Assembly (NCBI RefSeq): GCF_020184175.1
Contig: NC_065531.1
Location: forward strand, 14,653,213-14,717,212
From: Aphis gossypii
Taxonomy: Eukaryota; Arthropoda; Insecta; Hemiptera; Aphididae
Reading direction: 5' to 3'
DNA: 64,000 bases
This document shows, piece after piece, positions 1 through 10,740 of this stretch. A program made the position numbers and the translations under genes. The stretch's first letter is position 1. Each line of letters begins with the position of its first letter. Under the pieces are notes generated by a model, which worked only from the letters and a program-made list of their open reading frames with translations, was not told the DNA's origin and did no database searches.

Positions 1-1697
1 ACAATTCATTTCATTTTTGGTTAGGTTGTTAGTATTGTAACAACGTAAAAATTACAATTAAAATTAAATTTTACGTCCTGTGGGTTTGGTTAGTTAGGTT
101 TAGGTTAGGTTGGAATTGTGATACTTAGGAAGGTTAGGTTTGTATGCATTTATTTAGAATAAAATTTTTTAAAAATTACATCGTATTAATACATAACTAT
201 TGAAAATAAAATAATAAATGCATATAAATCCTTTCCCTTGTAAAGAGCTAGGTTAGGTTAGGTTATAAGCTTTTATGCCTATCAGCATCCGTCACGTGTT
301 TTATAATAAACATTTTCACGATACTGCAAGGATACGAAAGGACATCGGTAACATATTATAATATTATTATATACATTCGTGCTTTGATAAGAACAATATG
401 ATGTCGTTGAAATCGTGGGTGCCATGCGCCCCCCTGAAAAGGGTATCGTGTAATTCGATTCTGAAAATACAAATTATAATACTATAATTATAAAAATAGG
501 TACCTATATATTATAACTATTTTTATAATTATTTGAATATCTATGAGATATCTATTTATATAACCTATTATAGAGGATTTATATATGCATTTATTACGAT
601 TTAGACTACAAATTTTTAAAAATTACATTGTATTAATGTATAATTATTGAGAATAAAATAATAAATGCATATAAATTATTATTATGATAATGATAGTAAT
701 TTTTAAAAATTTACCATATGCATCTTGTGGGTCTGGTGTGGTAAAAAATGTAGGTTTAGCATACATTTGAAATATATTTAAAACAACAATTATTATAATA
801 ATTAATTTCATGTCGAATTTAAAAAAAAATCTTATTATAATATATTATATAGTTAATAGCAAAATTAACACTCATTGAATAACTGAAACATTTAAAAAAA
901 ATTAATTTATATATTACCTAAATAGATAATAGACCTTATAGTATAGATGCTGCGGATTTTGTTTTGAACTAATAATAATCTCTAAAAATATAGATAAGAT
1001 AGTACAATTAATGCACAATAAGTATATAAAAATAGTAGATACAAAAAATAATATAATATAATTATTAATATTACCTTGTGTAGGTATGTACACATTACAG
1101 TGTACAATTTTGGTTCTAAACCCGACTAATGACATTTAACGACCTTGTTGTTGAAGTCGTAATATTGAAAATTTATCATGACTTAATAAGATTTTATATT
1201 TTTAATTCAATACTGTAATAGGTAATAAGTTAATTAACCGAATATTATATATACTTATATAATATATATACTAATAACCGAAGTGGGCTCTCTGCTTTGG
1301 CGATCATCCATCAAATTACAAAGGATACTCATTAGTAAGTAAGTAATATAAGTAATCCTCATTAGTGAAATAAATAGAATTAGATAATATAATGTAATAA
1401 TGTAAAATAGCAAGTTTGTAATGTCAAGGGGTCATTGCCAGGTTGTAAATAGATTCGACATTGTCTATTCTGTCTATATAGTATATACTCGTATAATCTA
1501 TATGGTGACGTGATCTCAGTTTTAGATATAAAAGGACAATAGAATTAGGCTTTAGTCAGTCTTAGACTTTTTTTATAGTCACGAGTGATCAACTTTTTAC
1601 TCGATAAAATTGTTATTTGTTAAATTTTAATAAAGTCACATTAACATCCAAACTAATATAATTATAAATAATTATTGTGTTACTTAATTATGCCATC
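1..1697. repeat. 1.7-kb direct repeat, left copy (LTR-like)
   Basis: This segment recurs almost unchanged at 3452-5174. Its 3' part looks like a long terminal repeat with a promoter and a polyadenylation signal: TATAAAAGG at 1527-1535, an initiator-like TCAGTC about 28 bases further on, and AATAAA at 1629-1634. It contains an internal sub-repeat (about 176-230 resembles 620-685) and short TTAGG runs (about 100-115 and 250-265). The short minus-strand reading frame at 914-1135 recurs in the second copy and is not considered a gene. The left edge may lie outside the window. No clear primer-binding site or polypurine tract was found, so a larger tandem duplication carrying solo LTRs is an alternative. 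Confidence 0.75.
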
Positions 1698-1904
1698 ATA
1701 GATACCAATGTTTATGTATTATTTGATAATGGTTTGTTTTTTATTTGCATAAGTTTAATGTATATTAATTATTAATATAAAAATATAAGATTATAAATAT
1801 GTGACAATATCTCTAATGATATGAATCTTTTTTTTATAAAAAAATTTATAAGCGCATTATATTTAAATAATAAAGTTCTATAGTTTAAATACTAAGGTAG
1901 TTAT

Positions 1905-3395
1905 TAAAAAAGCGGGCAAGTGGGTACTGTTCTGCTGTACATTAGAGGGTGTGGTGGACCTCGGACTAGGGTAGGTTAAATTTGAATGCAATGATAGGTA
2001 TCATTGTATACGAAAAATGATTCTGAACGAAGATGGTTTGTCAGCCTAGAATATAATTTTCAGTGGTTGGTGAAAAAGGTGGTTTATGTTTTAATGGCCT
2101 GAATACACCAAAATTTAAGTTCTTTTATAATTATTGTAAGCTAAACTTATGAAAAATCTTGTATTAAATTTTCAACTCTTAGCTACCTATACAAACATTT
2201 TTATGAATTATACCTACAAAATAATTTGCAAATATTCATAATTTTAACGAATTTTCGTCAAAATTTGAACTTCAAATGCTAATAAAAAAAAATTGTGCCT
2301 ATGTATTCTTATAATTTTTTAATCACTATAAGAATAACATATGAGGAACTTTGTATAAAATTTTCAAGTATTTTGATAGGGCCAAAAAAAATTTTATCGA
2401 CACTTCAAAAAAAAATTCTTAGGAAAATTAAAAATTTCATTTGTCTATAAATAGCTCAAAAAAAGTCAAAATATTTTGAAAATCAAATCACGTAAAGAAA
2501 ATGATAATCTAAATAACTGGTAAAATTTTTAAGTATTTACGACTTTTACTATTTGAATAACAACAAATATCAAAAATCGTTTGAGGCTAAACCGTTATTT
2601 AACGCGGTTTTGTAAAAATTTAAATTTCAAACACTCATAAAAAGTTTTTGTCTAAATCCGATAGAGTTTTTTTTACAGACATTTGAAGAAAAATGTATGG
2701 AAAATCTTGTACCAAATTTTCAAAACTTAGTTATAAAAGAAAAAATTTTTACGATTTTTCAACCACAAAATTATTTGCAAATTTTCGCAGTTTTGACATA
2801 TTTCGTAATAATTCGAACTTTAAGCACTAATAAAAAAAAATTGTGACTAACGATTTCGGATTTTTTTTACCACTTTAAGAACAACTTCTAAGAAACCTTG
2901 TATTAAATTTTCAAGATTTTCTGGTCAGCCAAAAAATTGTTATCGTTATTTAAAAAAAAAAATACTTAGAAAAATTGAAAATTTCAATTGTCTATTAATA
3001 GTTCAAAAAAAGTCAAAATTTAACTGTATATAGATAACACTAACATAAACATTTGGTGAAAATTTCAAGTACTTACAGTGATTAGTTTTTGAATTACAAC
3101 CATATAAAAAAATAGATTCGGTCGAAAACTGGTTTTGCGTAAAAATTCCCGTTTTTCCGTAATTTTTTTTTTGTTTTTCTCGATTTTTTTGAAAACTGTT
3201 GGAAAATGTTAACTTTTTACTCTATAATACACCAAGGATATTCACTTTTACGTCGGAAACCACCCCCATAGTTTGAAATTGGAGCATTATTTCGACTAGT
3301 TATACTGTACACTGATACAAAAAAAAAAAAAAAACATACATCATTGTAAAATCAATACATTCTTCACTCCGTTCAGAATCTAAAAAGTACAAATA
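1905..3395. repeat. two-module interspersed repeat between the direct repeats
   Basis: This AT-rich element lies between the two 1.7-kb repeats. It is built from two homologous modules about 545 bp apart: roughly 2100-2500 and 2680-3030 share the same order of motifs. It opens with a GGGTACTGTTCTGCTGTACA-like string at about 1920 and ends with a string containing TTCACTCCGTTCAGAATC near 3363-3381. Degenerate partial copies occur at 13911-14095 and 48630-49112, and a short piece of the opening motif is at about 19714-19745. No open reading frame was found. It is non-coding, and the family was not identified. Confidence 0.7.
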
Positions 3396-3451
3396 TTTTT
3401 TAAGATGAATATTATTGTTTATTTATATAAAAATAATAGAATTTAACGTAC

Positions 3452-5174
3452 ACAATTCATTTCATTTTTGGTTAGGTTGTTAGTATTGTAACAATGTAAA
3501 AATTACAATTAAAATTAAATTTTACGTCCTGTGGGTTTGGTTAGTTAGGTTTAGGTTAGGTTGGAATTGTGATGCTTAGGAAGGTTAGGTTTGTATGCAT
3601 TTATTTAGAATAAAATTTTTTAAAAATTACATCGTATTAATACATAACTATTGAAAATAAAATAATAAATGCATATAAATCCTTTCCCTTGTAAAGAGCT
3701 AGGTTAGGTTAGGTTATAAGCTTTTATGCCTATCAGCATCCGTCACGTGTTTTATAATAAACTTTTTGACGATACACCAAGGTTACGAAAGGACATCGGT
3801 AACACATCATAATATTATCATATACATTCGTGCTTTGATAAGAACAATATGATGTCGGTGACATCATCGGTACGACTGACGCCGACAGGAACGGATCGTC
3901 ACCGGGTATCGTGTCATTCGAAACTGAAAATACAAATTATAATACTATAATTATAAAAATAGGTACCTATATATTATAACTATTTTTATAATTATTTGAA
4001 TATCTATGAGATATCTATTTTATATAACCTATTATAGAGGATTTATATATGCATTTATTACGATTTAGACTACATATTTTTAAAAATTACATCGTATTAA
4101 TGTATAATTATTGAAAATAAAATAATAAATGCATATAAATTATTATTATGACAATTATAGTAATTATTAAAAATTTACCATGTACATCATGTGGGTATGG
4201 TATGATCAAAAATGTAGGTTTAGCATACATTTGAAATATATTTAAAACAACAATTATTATAATAATTAATTTCATGTCAAATTTAAAAAAAATCTTATTA
4301 TAATATATTATATAGTTAATAGCAAAATTAACACTCATTGAATAACTGAAACATTTAAAAAAAATTAATTTATATATTACCTACCTATATAGAAAATAGA
4401 CTTTATAGTATAGATGCTGCGGATTTTGTTTTGAACTAATAATAATCTCTAAAAATATAGATAAGATAGTACAATTAATGCACAATAAGTATATAAAAAT
4501 AGCAGATACAAAAACTAATATAATATAATTATTAATATTACTTTGTGTAGGTATGTACATTACAGTGTACAATTTTGGTTCTAAACCCGACTAATGACCT
4601 TTAACGGCTTTAACGACCTTGTTGTTGAAGTCGTAATATTGAAAATTTATCATGATGACTTTATAAGATTTTATATTTTTAAGTCAATACTGTAATAGGT
4701 AATAAGTTAATTAACCGAATATTATATATACTTATATAATATGTATACTAATAACCGAAGTGGGCTCTCTGCTTTGGCGATCATCCATCAAATTACAAAG
4801 GATACTCATTAGTAAGTAAGTAATATAAGTAATCCTCATTAGTGAAATAAATAGAATTAGATAATATAATGTAATAATGTAAAATAGCAAGTTTGTAATG
4901 TCAAGGGGTCATTGCCAGGTTGTAAATAGATTCGACATTGTCTATTCTGTCTATATAGTATATACTCGTATAATCTATATGGTGACGTGATCTCAGTTTT
5001 AGATATAAAAGGACGATAGAATTAGGCTTTAGTCAGTCTTAGACTTTTTTTATAGTCACGAGTGATCAACTTTTTACTCGATAAAATTGTTATTTGTTAA
5101 ATTTTAATAAAGTCACATTAACATCCAAAATATTATAATTATAAATAATTATTGTGTTTCTTAATTACGCCATC
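3452..5174. repeat. 1.7-kb direct repeat, right copy (LTR-like)
   Basis: This is the second copy of the repeat at 1-1697, in the same orientation, with TATAAAAGG at 5004-5012 and AATAAA at 5106-5111. The copies agree closely except for a clearly different patch (left about 400-455, right about 3855-3915), where the right copy reads a GC-richer unrelated string. Both copies end at the shared string GCCATC, after which the sequences diverge. Confidence 0.75.
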
Positions 5175-5228
5175 CAAGGTTGACTGTGTTTTGAGCTTAG
5201 CACGCTATTACAATACAACTAAGAAAAA

Positions 5229-5735
5229 TTATATTTTTTTATTTTTTTTTATTTAATATGAAATATACAACTATACAATGAAGCACAACAAGTTATAATG
5301 ATGAAGAGGATTACATAACATGAATATGGCACGATGTAGGAGGGCTCCCAATGGAGCTACCTACTTGGGTATTTTATTAATTAATGGAGGAGGTCTCTAA
5401 CCCATTTACGTTTGAGTCTTCGTGGGGGGTTGTCAAGGATGTGTTGTGAAGCCAGATAACTAATGTTGGGGTTTCTATGGGAGCTAAATTTTTTGTGGAG
5501 TTTTTGGTAAGCAGTTTTAGTGACTTGGTTTACGTAATTTATTCTCAAGTCAGAGTGAAGGGTTTTGTTTCTTACATACCAGGGGGATTTTGTGATAGTG
5601 CAAAGGCAGATGGATTGGAATGATTGTATTTTTTGAATGTTACTTAGGGCGGCGTTACCCCAATTTTGAATACTATAATACCATAGAGGAAAGATCAACA
5701 TTTTATAAATAAGGATTTTGAGTTTAAGGTAAAAG
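5229..5735 (-). mobile_element. 5'-truncated Jockey-type non-LTR retrotransposon (reverse transcriptase C-terminus)
   Basis: The minus strand encodes about 115 residues typical of the end of Jockey-clade reverse transcriptases. It has a Y-K-M-L-I-F-P-L-W motif, then S-I-Q-N-W-G, an N-I-Q-K-I-Q-S-F-Q-S segment and W-Y-V-R-N beginning a conserved thumb region. It ends with a basic R-R-L-K-R-K-W-V-R-D-L stretch and a stop at 5381. The frame stays open upstream of the first Met to about 5735, where a stop interrupts it. A T-rich run at 5234-5252 on the plus strand fits the poly(A) tail. This is the usual 5'-truncated dead copy, and it directly abuts the aegerolysin-like gene. Confidence 0.85.
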
Positions 5736-5742
5736 GTTTAAA

Positions 5743-6471
5743 ATGTTTTTAAAAATATATTTTATATTTATGTTGGCATATAATTGCATGGCTGCAACAA
5801 CAATATACATCCAAGAATCAACAAATGTTCAACAGGGAGGTATGATTTGTACTTTACTTTGTAATAAATTATGTAATTCATTAGGATTTAGTAAAACATA
5901 CTCAAATTATGGATTATGTAGCATTATGACCATTATGTTAGGTATATGTTATACAATCAATTAACCGATAATCAATTACCGGTCTCTACATCAAAATCAC
6001 AACAAGATAAATTTCAACATAATTTATATTTATCACAAAATTTAACTAATCCAAATGAAATTATTCCACTTGGTATTTCAAATAAGGTATCTATTAAAAT
6101 TTCATATAGAGATATATCACAAGCAAGTTTTTTAATAGCAACAGACTTTTCATTATTATACGGAAAATGGACGGAAGATGCTAATCAATGCAAAGAAATA
6201 CCAATAACAAAAAAATTAATCATAATGAAACTATAATGATTCATGCATGTGGTCGAGAATTTTCACCTACTGGTGTTGAAGGATCTATTTTGTTAAAATA
6301 CATAACTAATAATAGTACTGATATTGATGTATACAAAATAATATTTGATAATCCGTTTATTGGTGGTAATAATTTTAAGTTGGAAAATCATCAAAACCAG
6401 TTTAAAGAAGTCGTCTGTGAATATACAAGATATTATGTAACAAACATAAATATAAATTGTTACAAAATTTA
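5743..6471 (+). pseudogene. aegerolysin-like secreted protein, frame-disrupted
   Basis: Three overlapping plus-strand frames seem to make up one protein. The first (5743-5964) begins with a signal peptide of about 17 residues, followed by a short Cys-rich stretch with C-x3-C-x3-C spacing. The second (about 5922-6236) and third (6188-6471) together cover an aegerolysin-type beta-sandwich, with hallmarks Y-G-K-W, an H-A-C-G-R-E motif and G-V-E-G-S. Aegerolysins are small membrane-lipid-binding proteins, some of which act in pore-forming pairs with MACPF partners. The break between the second and third frames falls at an A-run near 6209-6215. The break between the first and second lies around 5920-5945, where a GTATAT donor-like site could instead indicate an intron. 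As read, no continuous product is possible without splicing or correction. The fold assignment is by motif recognition, and biological activity is unknown. Confidence 0.6.
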
Positions 6472-6820
6472 GTACAAACACATAGGAATAAGCATACATT
6501 AAAAGCACATATTTACAATATTTTCATAAATTAGTTTTATCAAAGAAATTATTTCACAAAAAAATATAAACACATAATTTAATTAAAATAAGTGTAATAA
6601 ATAATAATGTATCATAGTATGTTATTTATAGTACAACTGAGCTAAGCAAAGAATATGTTGTCTTTTTTCTGGTACACAATTACCAGCAGATAAAACAATT
6701 CACAACATCTTTAATTACTCAAGTGTTATGTAACCCACGAGTCGATTGATTGAAAATTAATTCTATGCTTGGTATATATTTTGAAAATATTGTTTTCAAT
6801 TTTATCCTCAGTTATACAAT

Positions 6821-6846
6821 TTATATATATATATATATATATATAT
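6821..6846. repeat. (TA)n microsatellite
   Basis: A pure TA run of about 13 units directly precedes the left inverted repeat of the next element. Confidence 0.9.
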
Positions 6847-6849
6847 CAT

Positions 6850-8161
6850 AGACATAGTCAAATCAAGCATTTTACTAAATGCCTAGACATGTAGTCAAAG
6901 AATTTAATTTTTAAGCAATTTCACTAAATGCCTATTTCAAGTCAGGCAAATAATAAAAATGTCTATCAATATTAGTATTATAAAAATTGTGACAGAACTA
7001 TCAGTTAATCAGCTGAACTCTAATGAAACTCTTTTTCAGGTTTTATATTTCATCAAAAAAATCAAACTGAAATGGCTGAAAAAATTAATGCTAAAAATTG
7101 ATTAGACGAAATAGGGAAATATCAATATTGGTATTATGAAAATTGTGACAAAACTATCAGTTTATCAGCTGAACTCTAATGAAACTCTTTTTCAGGTTTT
7201 ATAAATCAAAAAAGCCAAACTGAAATGGCTGAAAAAATTAATGTTAAAAAGGAATTTGATAATTTAGATAACACCGATGATTATAATATGGGTAAATATC
7301 ATTAAAACGAAACATTTTGTATTATTTTCAAAATTAAACTATATTTCCTATTAATTATTTATTGCTACTTTATATACAAAAAAAAAAACTGTGTATTGTT
7401 TAAAACTTAAATCATAAATATATAAATAGGTAATAACTAATTATTAGATGTAATAGTACAAGTGTACAAAATGAATTAAAAGGTTGTATTATAATTAAAA
7501 CTGTTTATTAATATTTAGTTATTAGTTAATTACTTGTTATTGTTTGGTAACATTGGATGAAACATTTAAGATTTTTTTTGAAAAAACAAAACTCACAACT
7601 CAATACCTATATATAAGGTTCTCATACGACCAATTATCTATATTAATTTCCAAGGTAAAACCAATAGAATTTTTATTTAATAAGAATACATAGTACTCAC
7701 TACTCGTACTATAATTTACGTCTATCACACCTAATAAGTAATTACTAATAGTACCTAATTATTTAAATATATTAAATATGTATTTATGATTTAAGTTTTA
7801 AAACAAAAGTACCAACAGACACAAAATTAAACATATTTCATATGCCTATGTACTTTACATATTGATAAATAATAAATAACAGGGGCGTGCTCAGCTTTTT
7901 CTAATGAGGGGAGATGAGGGGATGAACTGTATTTTGTTTGGTTGATTGTCATAGACACGAATGTATAAATGCATAAGAAAAAAGTTAATGGGGGAATATG
8001 ATAGCCCCTGATATATAGTTTTTACATATATATATATATAATAGCAATAAATAACTAATAGAAAATAAAGTTAATTTTTTAAAATAATACAAAATATTTC
8101 ATTTTTATTATTTACCTGACTTGAAATAGGCATTTAGTCAAAAGCCTGATTTGACTATATG
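6850..8161. mobile_element. segment bounded by long inverted repeats, probable DNA transposon remnant
   Basis: The right end (about 8098-8160), read in reverse complement, matches the left end (about 6853-6961): both carry TAGTCAAATCA, then ACTAAATGCCTATTTCAAG, then TCAGG followed by TAAATAATAAAAATG-like sequence. The left end carries an extra partial duplication of the ACTAAATGCC motif. The interior has no transposase, only AT-rich filler, a tandem exon-like duplication (6964-7291) and, at about 7880, a GGGGCGTGCTCAG string like other element ends in this window. No clean target-site duplication was seen. Confidence 0.55.
6964..7291 (+). repeat. tandem duplication (156-bp period) of an exon-like unit
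   Basis: Two units start at 6964 and 7120. Each ends with a good splice-acceptor context (TCTTTTTCAG, in the second unit just before 7195), followed by a reading frame open from that point: F-I-x-(x)-Q-K-x-Q-T-E-M-A-E-K-I-N. In unit one the frame stops shortly after, in K-N-stop. In unit two it runs on through an acidic stretch (E-F-D-N-L-D-N-T-D-D-Y) to a GTAAAT donor at 7292. The conserved frame and acceptors suggest these are or were coding exons of about 30 codons. No parent gene is recognised. Confidence 0.45.
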
Positions 8162-8850
8162 CTTACGGCATATATAAAATGTTCATTCAAATACATAGTT
8201 AAGTAAACACATTTACAATTATAGCTTGTTATAAAATTATAATAAATTAAAAATAACAACATGAAATTGAAGATCAATACAAAACCATTGATAATTAAAT
8301 ACATTTTACCAATTAATAAAATTAATACATTATAGATTCTACTTTGCATGGAAATTTATTAACTTAATAAGTTTTAAAATAAATTCATTTTGGAGTAAAT
8401 TTTTTTTATATATACTTATAGAAAAAAGGGATACTTAAATTGTATTTAATATCTCAGACATTTTATAAATAGAACATAAATATTACTTAAGAAATATAAT
8501 TTTTCTTGATTTCTAAGTGTTTTTTTATAGTTTCATTTTTAAACCAGTGAACAACCCAACTTTTGACTAGAGTAATATGCAGGTAATTGCAGAACTTGTA
8601 TTATTTCAAGTAAAATTATTTTTTTATTACATTAAAGTGTTGATTAAACTTAAATTTAAATTAATATTTCCTCTCTTGCTATCAACACACTATCAAAAGG
8701 AAATTAAAACATAAAATCCTAAAGAGGTTAAGCATAGGTATTTTGAATTATTTCAGAAATTTTAGTAAGAATATACAATTTTATACTTAAAATAATATAA
8801 TATATTTGTTCATATGAATTTGATTACAAAAAAAAAAAAAAAAATAAAGG

Positions 8851-10724
8851 TTAAAAGTAATTTCTAAACATTCTTAAAACGAATCGTACCCAAAGAGGTG
8901 CTTTAAATGCACCATCCGGAATATATAATGATGTTGATTTAAAAATATCACATTTCTCTGTATCAAAGTTTTGTTGCAATTTTTGATTATTTGTTACAAT
9001 TATCAATTGTGATTCTAAATCACAATTTAATGATCTAGCTCCTAGAAAAAAAATAATCACAATTGTATACAAAAAATAAATAGTACAAAAATATAAATCT
9101 ATCCTAATTGAATACTTGAAAAAAATAGTTATATTATGTACCGTAATTTGAAGAGCCAACAGCTGTTAGTACAGGCAATTCAGACTTGTTTGGAGTGTAC
9201 CACAAACCTTTAGAATGAAATGTCCATCCAGTTCTTTGGTATTCAAAACAAGTGATCCGTTCATGAAGTTTGAGTTGTTCAATTTTACTATGGAAAGTAT
9301 TTGTGAGATAACTGTAGGCAGTAGGTATAAATCCAGCAGGTCCTTTAGCTTGTTGAAATGAATTAGCCATTGGATGGGAAAACAATATTTTAAAGTTAGC
9401 CAATGATTTTTGAAACATAGTATCAATGTAAATATCTGGTATGTTAAAGTATCCAGTGGCCATGTGCATTGTAGATCCAGGTTCAGCATTACACATAAGA
9501 AGATTAGTTGTTTGACTATCATGATGTATGTCAAATGGAGGAAATTCAATTAAAGGATAAACTATTGTGTCCGTAACTAAGATTCAAAGAGAAAATAGTA
9601 AGTTATCATTATACATATAATACTTTAAACAAAAATTTGATATTACCATTTTCAGAAGTTGGATATTTTATAATGTGTGTATTATAGTATTCTATTAACT
9701 GTTTTCTAGCTTCTGAAGCATAAGTTTTATAAGGACTCTTGTATGGATGATGTTCCCAAGTAGGATCCAATGTTAAAGTGTTTTTATTTGTCAGTTGAAA
9801 TGACATACGGCCTAATAATTCAACTAATCCTATATAAAAATCTACTAACAACTTGCAGTCTTCAATGATAATATATCTGTCTTGTCTAAAATTGCAATTA
9901 ACACAATTTACAATTATTTTAATTCTAATACAATATGCAAACAGAATTATTAAAAAATAAAAAGTGCATGTAGTAAATATAGTTAATTTATTTACCGATT
10001 AGTAAAATAGTCTTGACTTAAATTTGCACCGCTAATAATTATAGAGTCATCAAACATATACAGTTTCATGTGCTGTATTCCTATTAATTCGTTATATCTT
10101 TCAGGCAACAGCAACCGGAGAAGACCTCTCAATTTCGGGGTATGATATAAAAATACCTTAATGACAAATAATTAATAAATATATTAGATAATCTGTCTAA
10201 CTTATATTTTACCATATTTACCTACACGACAATCGAATGATGGATTCATTATGGGCATCAACATGGTACGTGAACTTACTTTACCTCTAGACCCACGATT
10301 AGCATCCAACAAAACCCTCACACTCAATTCTCGTCTGTTTTCCATAGCAACTTTTATGGTGTTTACCTGAAATCAAAGTCAGTAATAATAGTTACAACAT
10401 AATACTAATCTATGCAAATATTACTTACAAGATCTCGCTCTAGATCCCCAATGCCCAAGTATAAAGAAGCTATTACAATGCGACGTTTTGCTGTACGACA
10501 TCGGTCTAAAAGTGTACGATAGAACTCCGAGGGACTTTTTAACGCTGTGATCTAAACAATAATAATATAAAAATAAACCTATAAATTATAATATGTTACA
10601 TTGCTACATATTATGAGTTTAAAAATACACTTACGTTTTCTGCTTTAACCGAGTATGATGGTCCAAACTTTTGTAGCCATTTGAAATCGGAAAGATTACA
10701 GTTGTTGCTACAGTTAGTAGTCAT
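8851..10724 (-). CDS. PGS1: CDP-diacylglycerol--glycerol-3-phosphate 3-phosphatidyltransferase (PGS1)
   Basis: This enzyme makes phosphatidylglycerophosphate from CDP-diacylglycerol and glycerol-3-phosphate, the committed step of cardiolipin synthesis at the mitochondrial inner membrane. Exons in coding order are 10724-10635, 10551-10429, 10366-10226, 10156-9996, 9885-9647, 9576-9142 and 9041-8851. All junctions are GT/AG and in phase, giving 459 residues plus stop. It belongs to the phospholipase D superfamily. The first HxKx4D motif is at H147/K149/D154 in H-M-K-L-Y-M-F-D, followed by S-G-A-N-L-S-x-D-Y-F-T-N-R-Q-D-R-Y. The second, H372/K374 in H-S-K-G-L-W, leads to G-S-S-N-Y-G-A-R-S and the family's W-V-R-F-V-x-R-M-F-R-N-Y-F ending. 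The third exon uses a GTAGGT donor (10225), chosen because it keeps the frame. The chosen ATG gives no obvious mitochondrial presequence. The frame stays open upstream to an acceptor-like TTTTAG at about 10738, so a 5' exon may be missing. Confidence 0.93.
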
Positions 10725-10740
10725 TTTTATATTGGTACTA

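Noticed and set aside
914..1135. Short minus-strand frame, also present at 4381-4572
   Set aside because: It lies in the 1.7-kb repeat, upstream of its promoter-like part, and is AT-rich with low-complexity hydrophobic composition; no gene evidence.
10215..10226. GTAAAT donor at 10221-10216 for PGS1 exon 3
   Set aside because: It would shift the frame at the next exon; the GTAGGT donor four bases earlier (10225) restores the conserved V-F-L-Y-H-T-P continuation.
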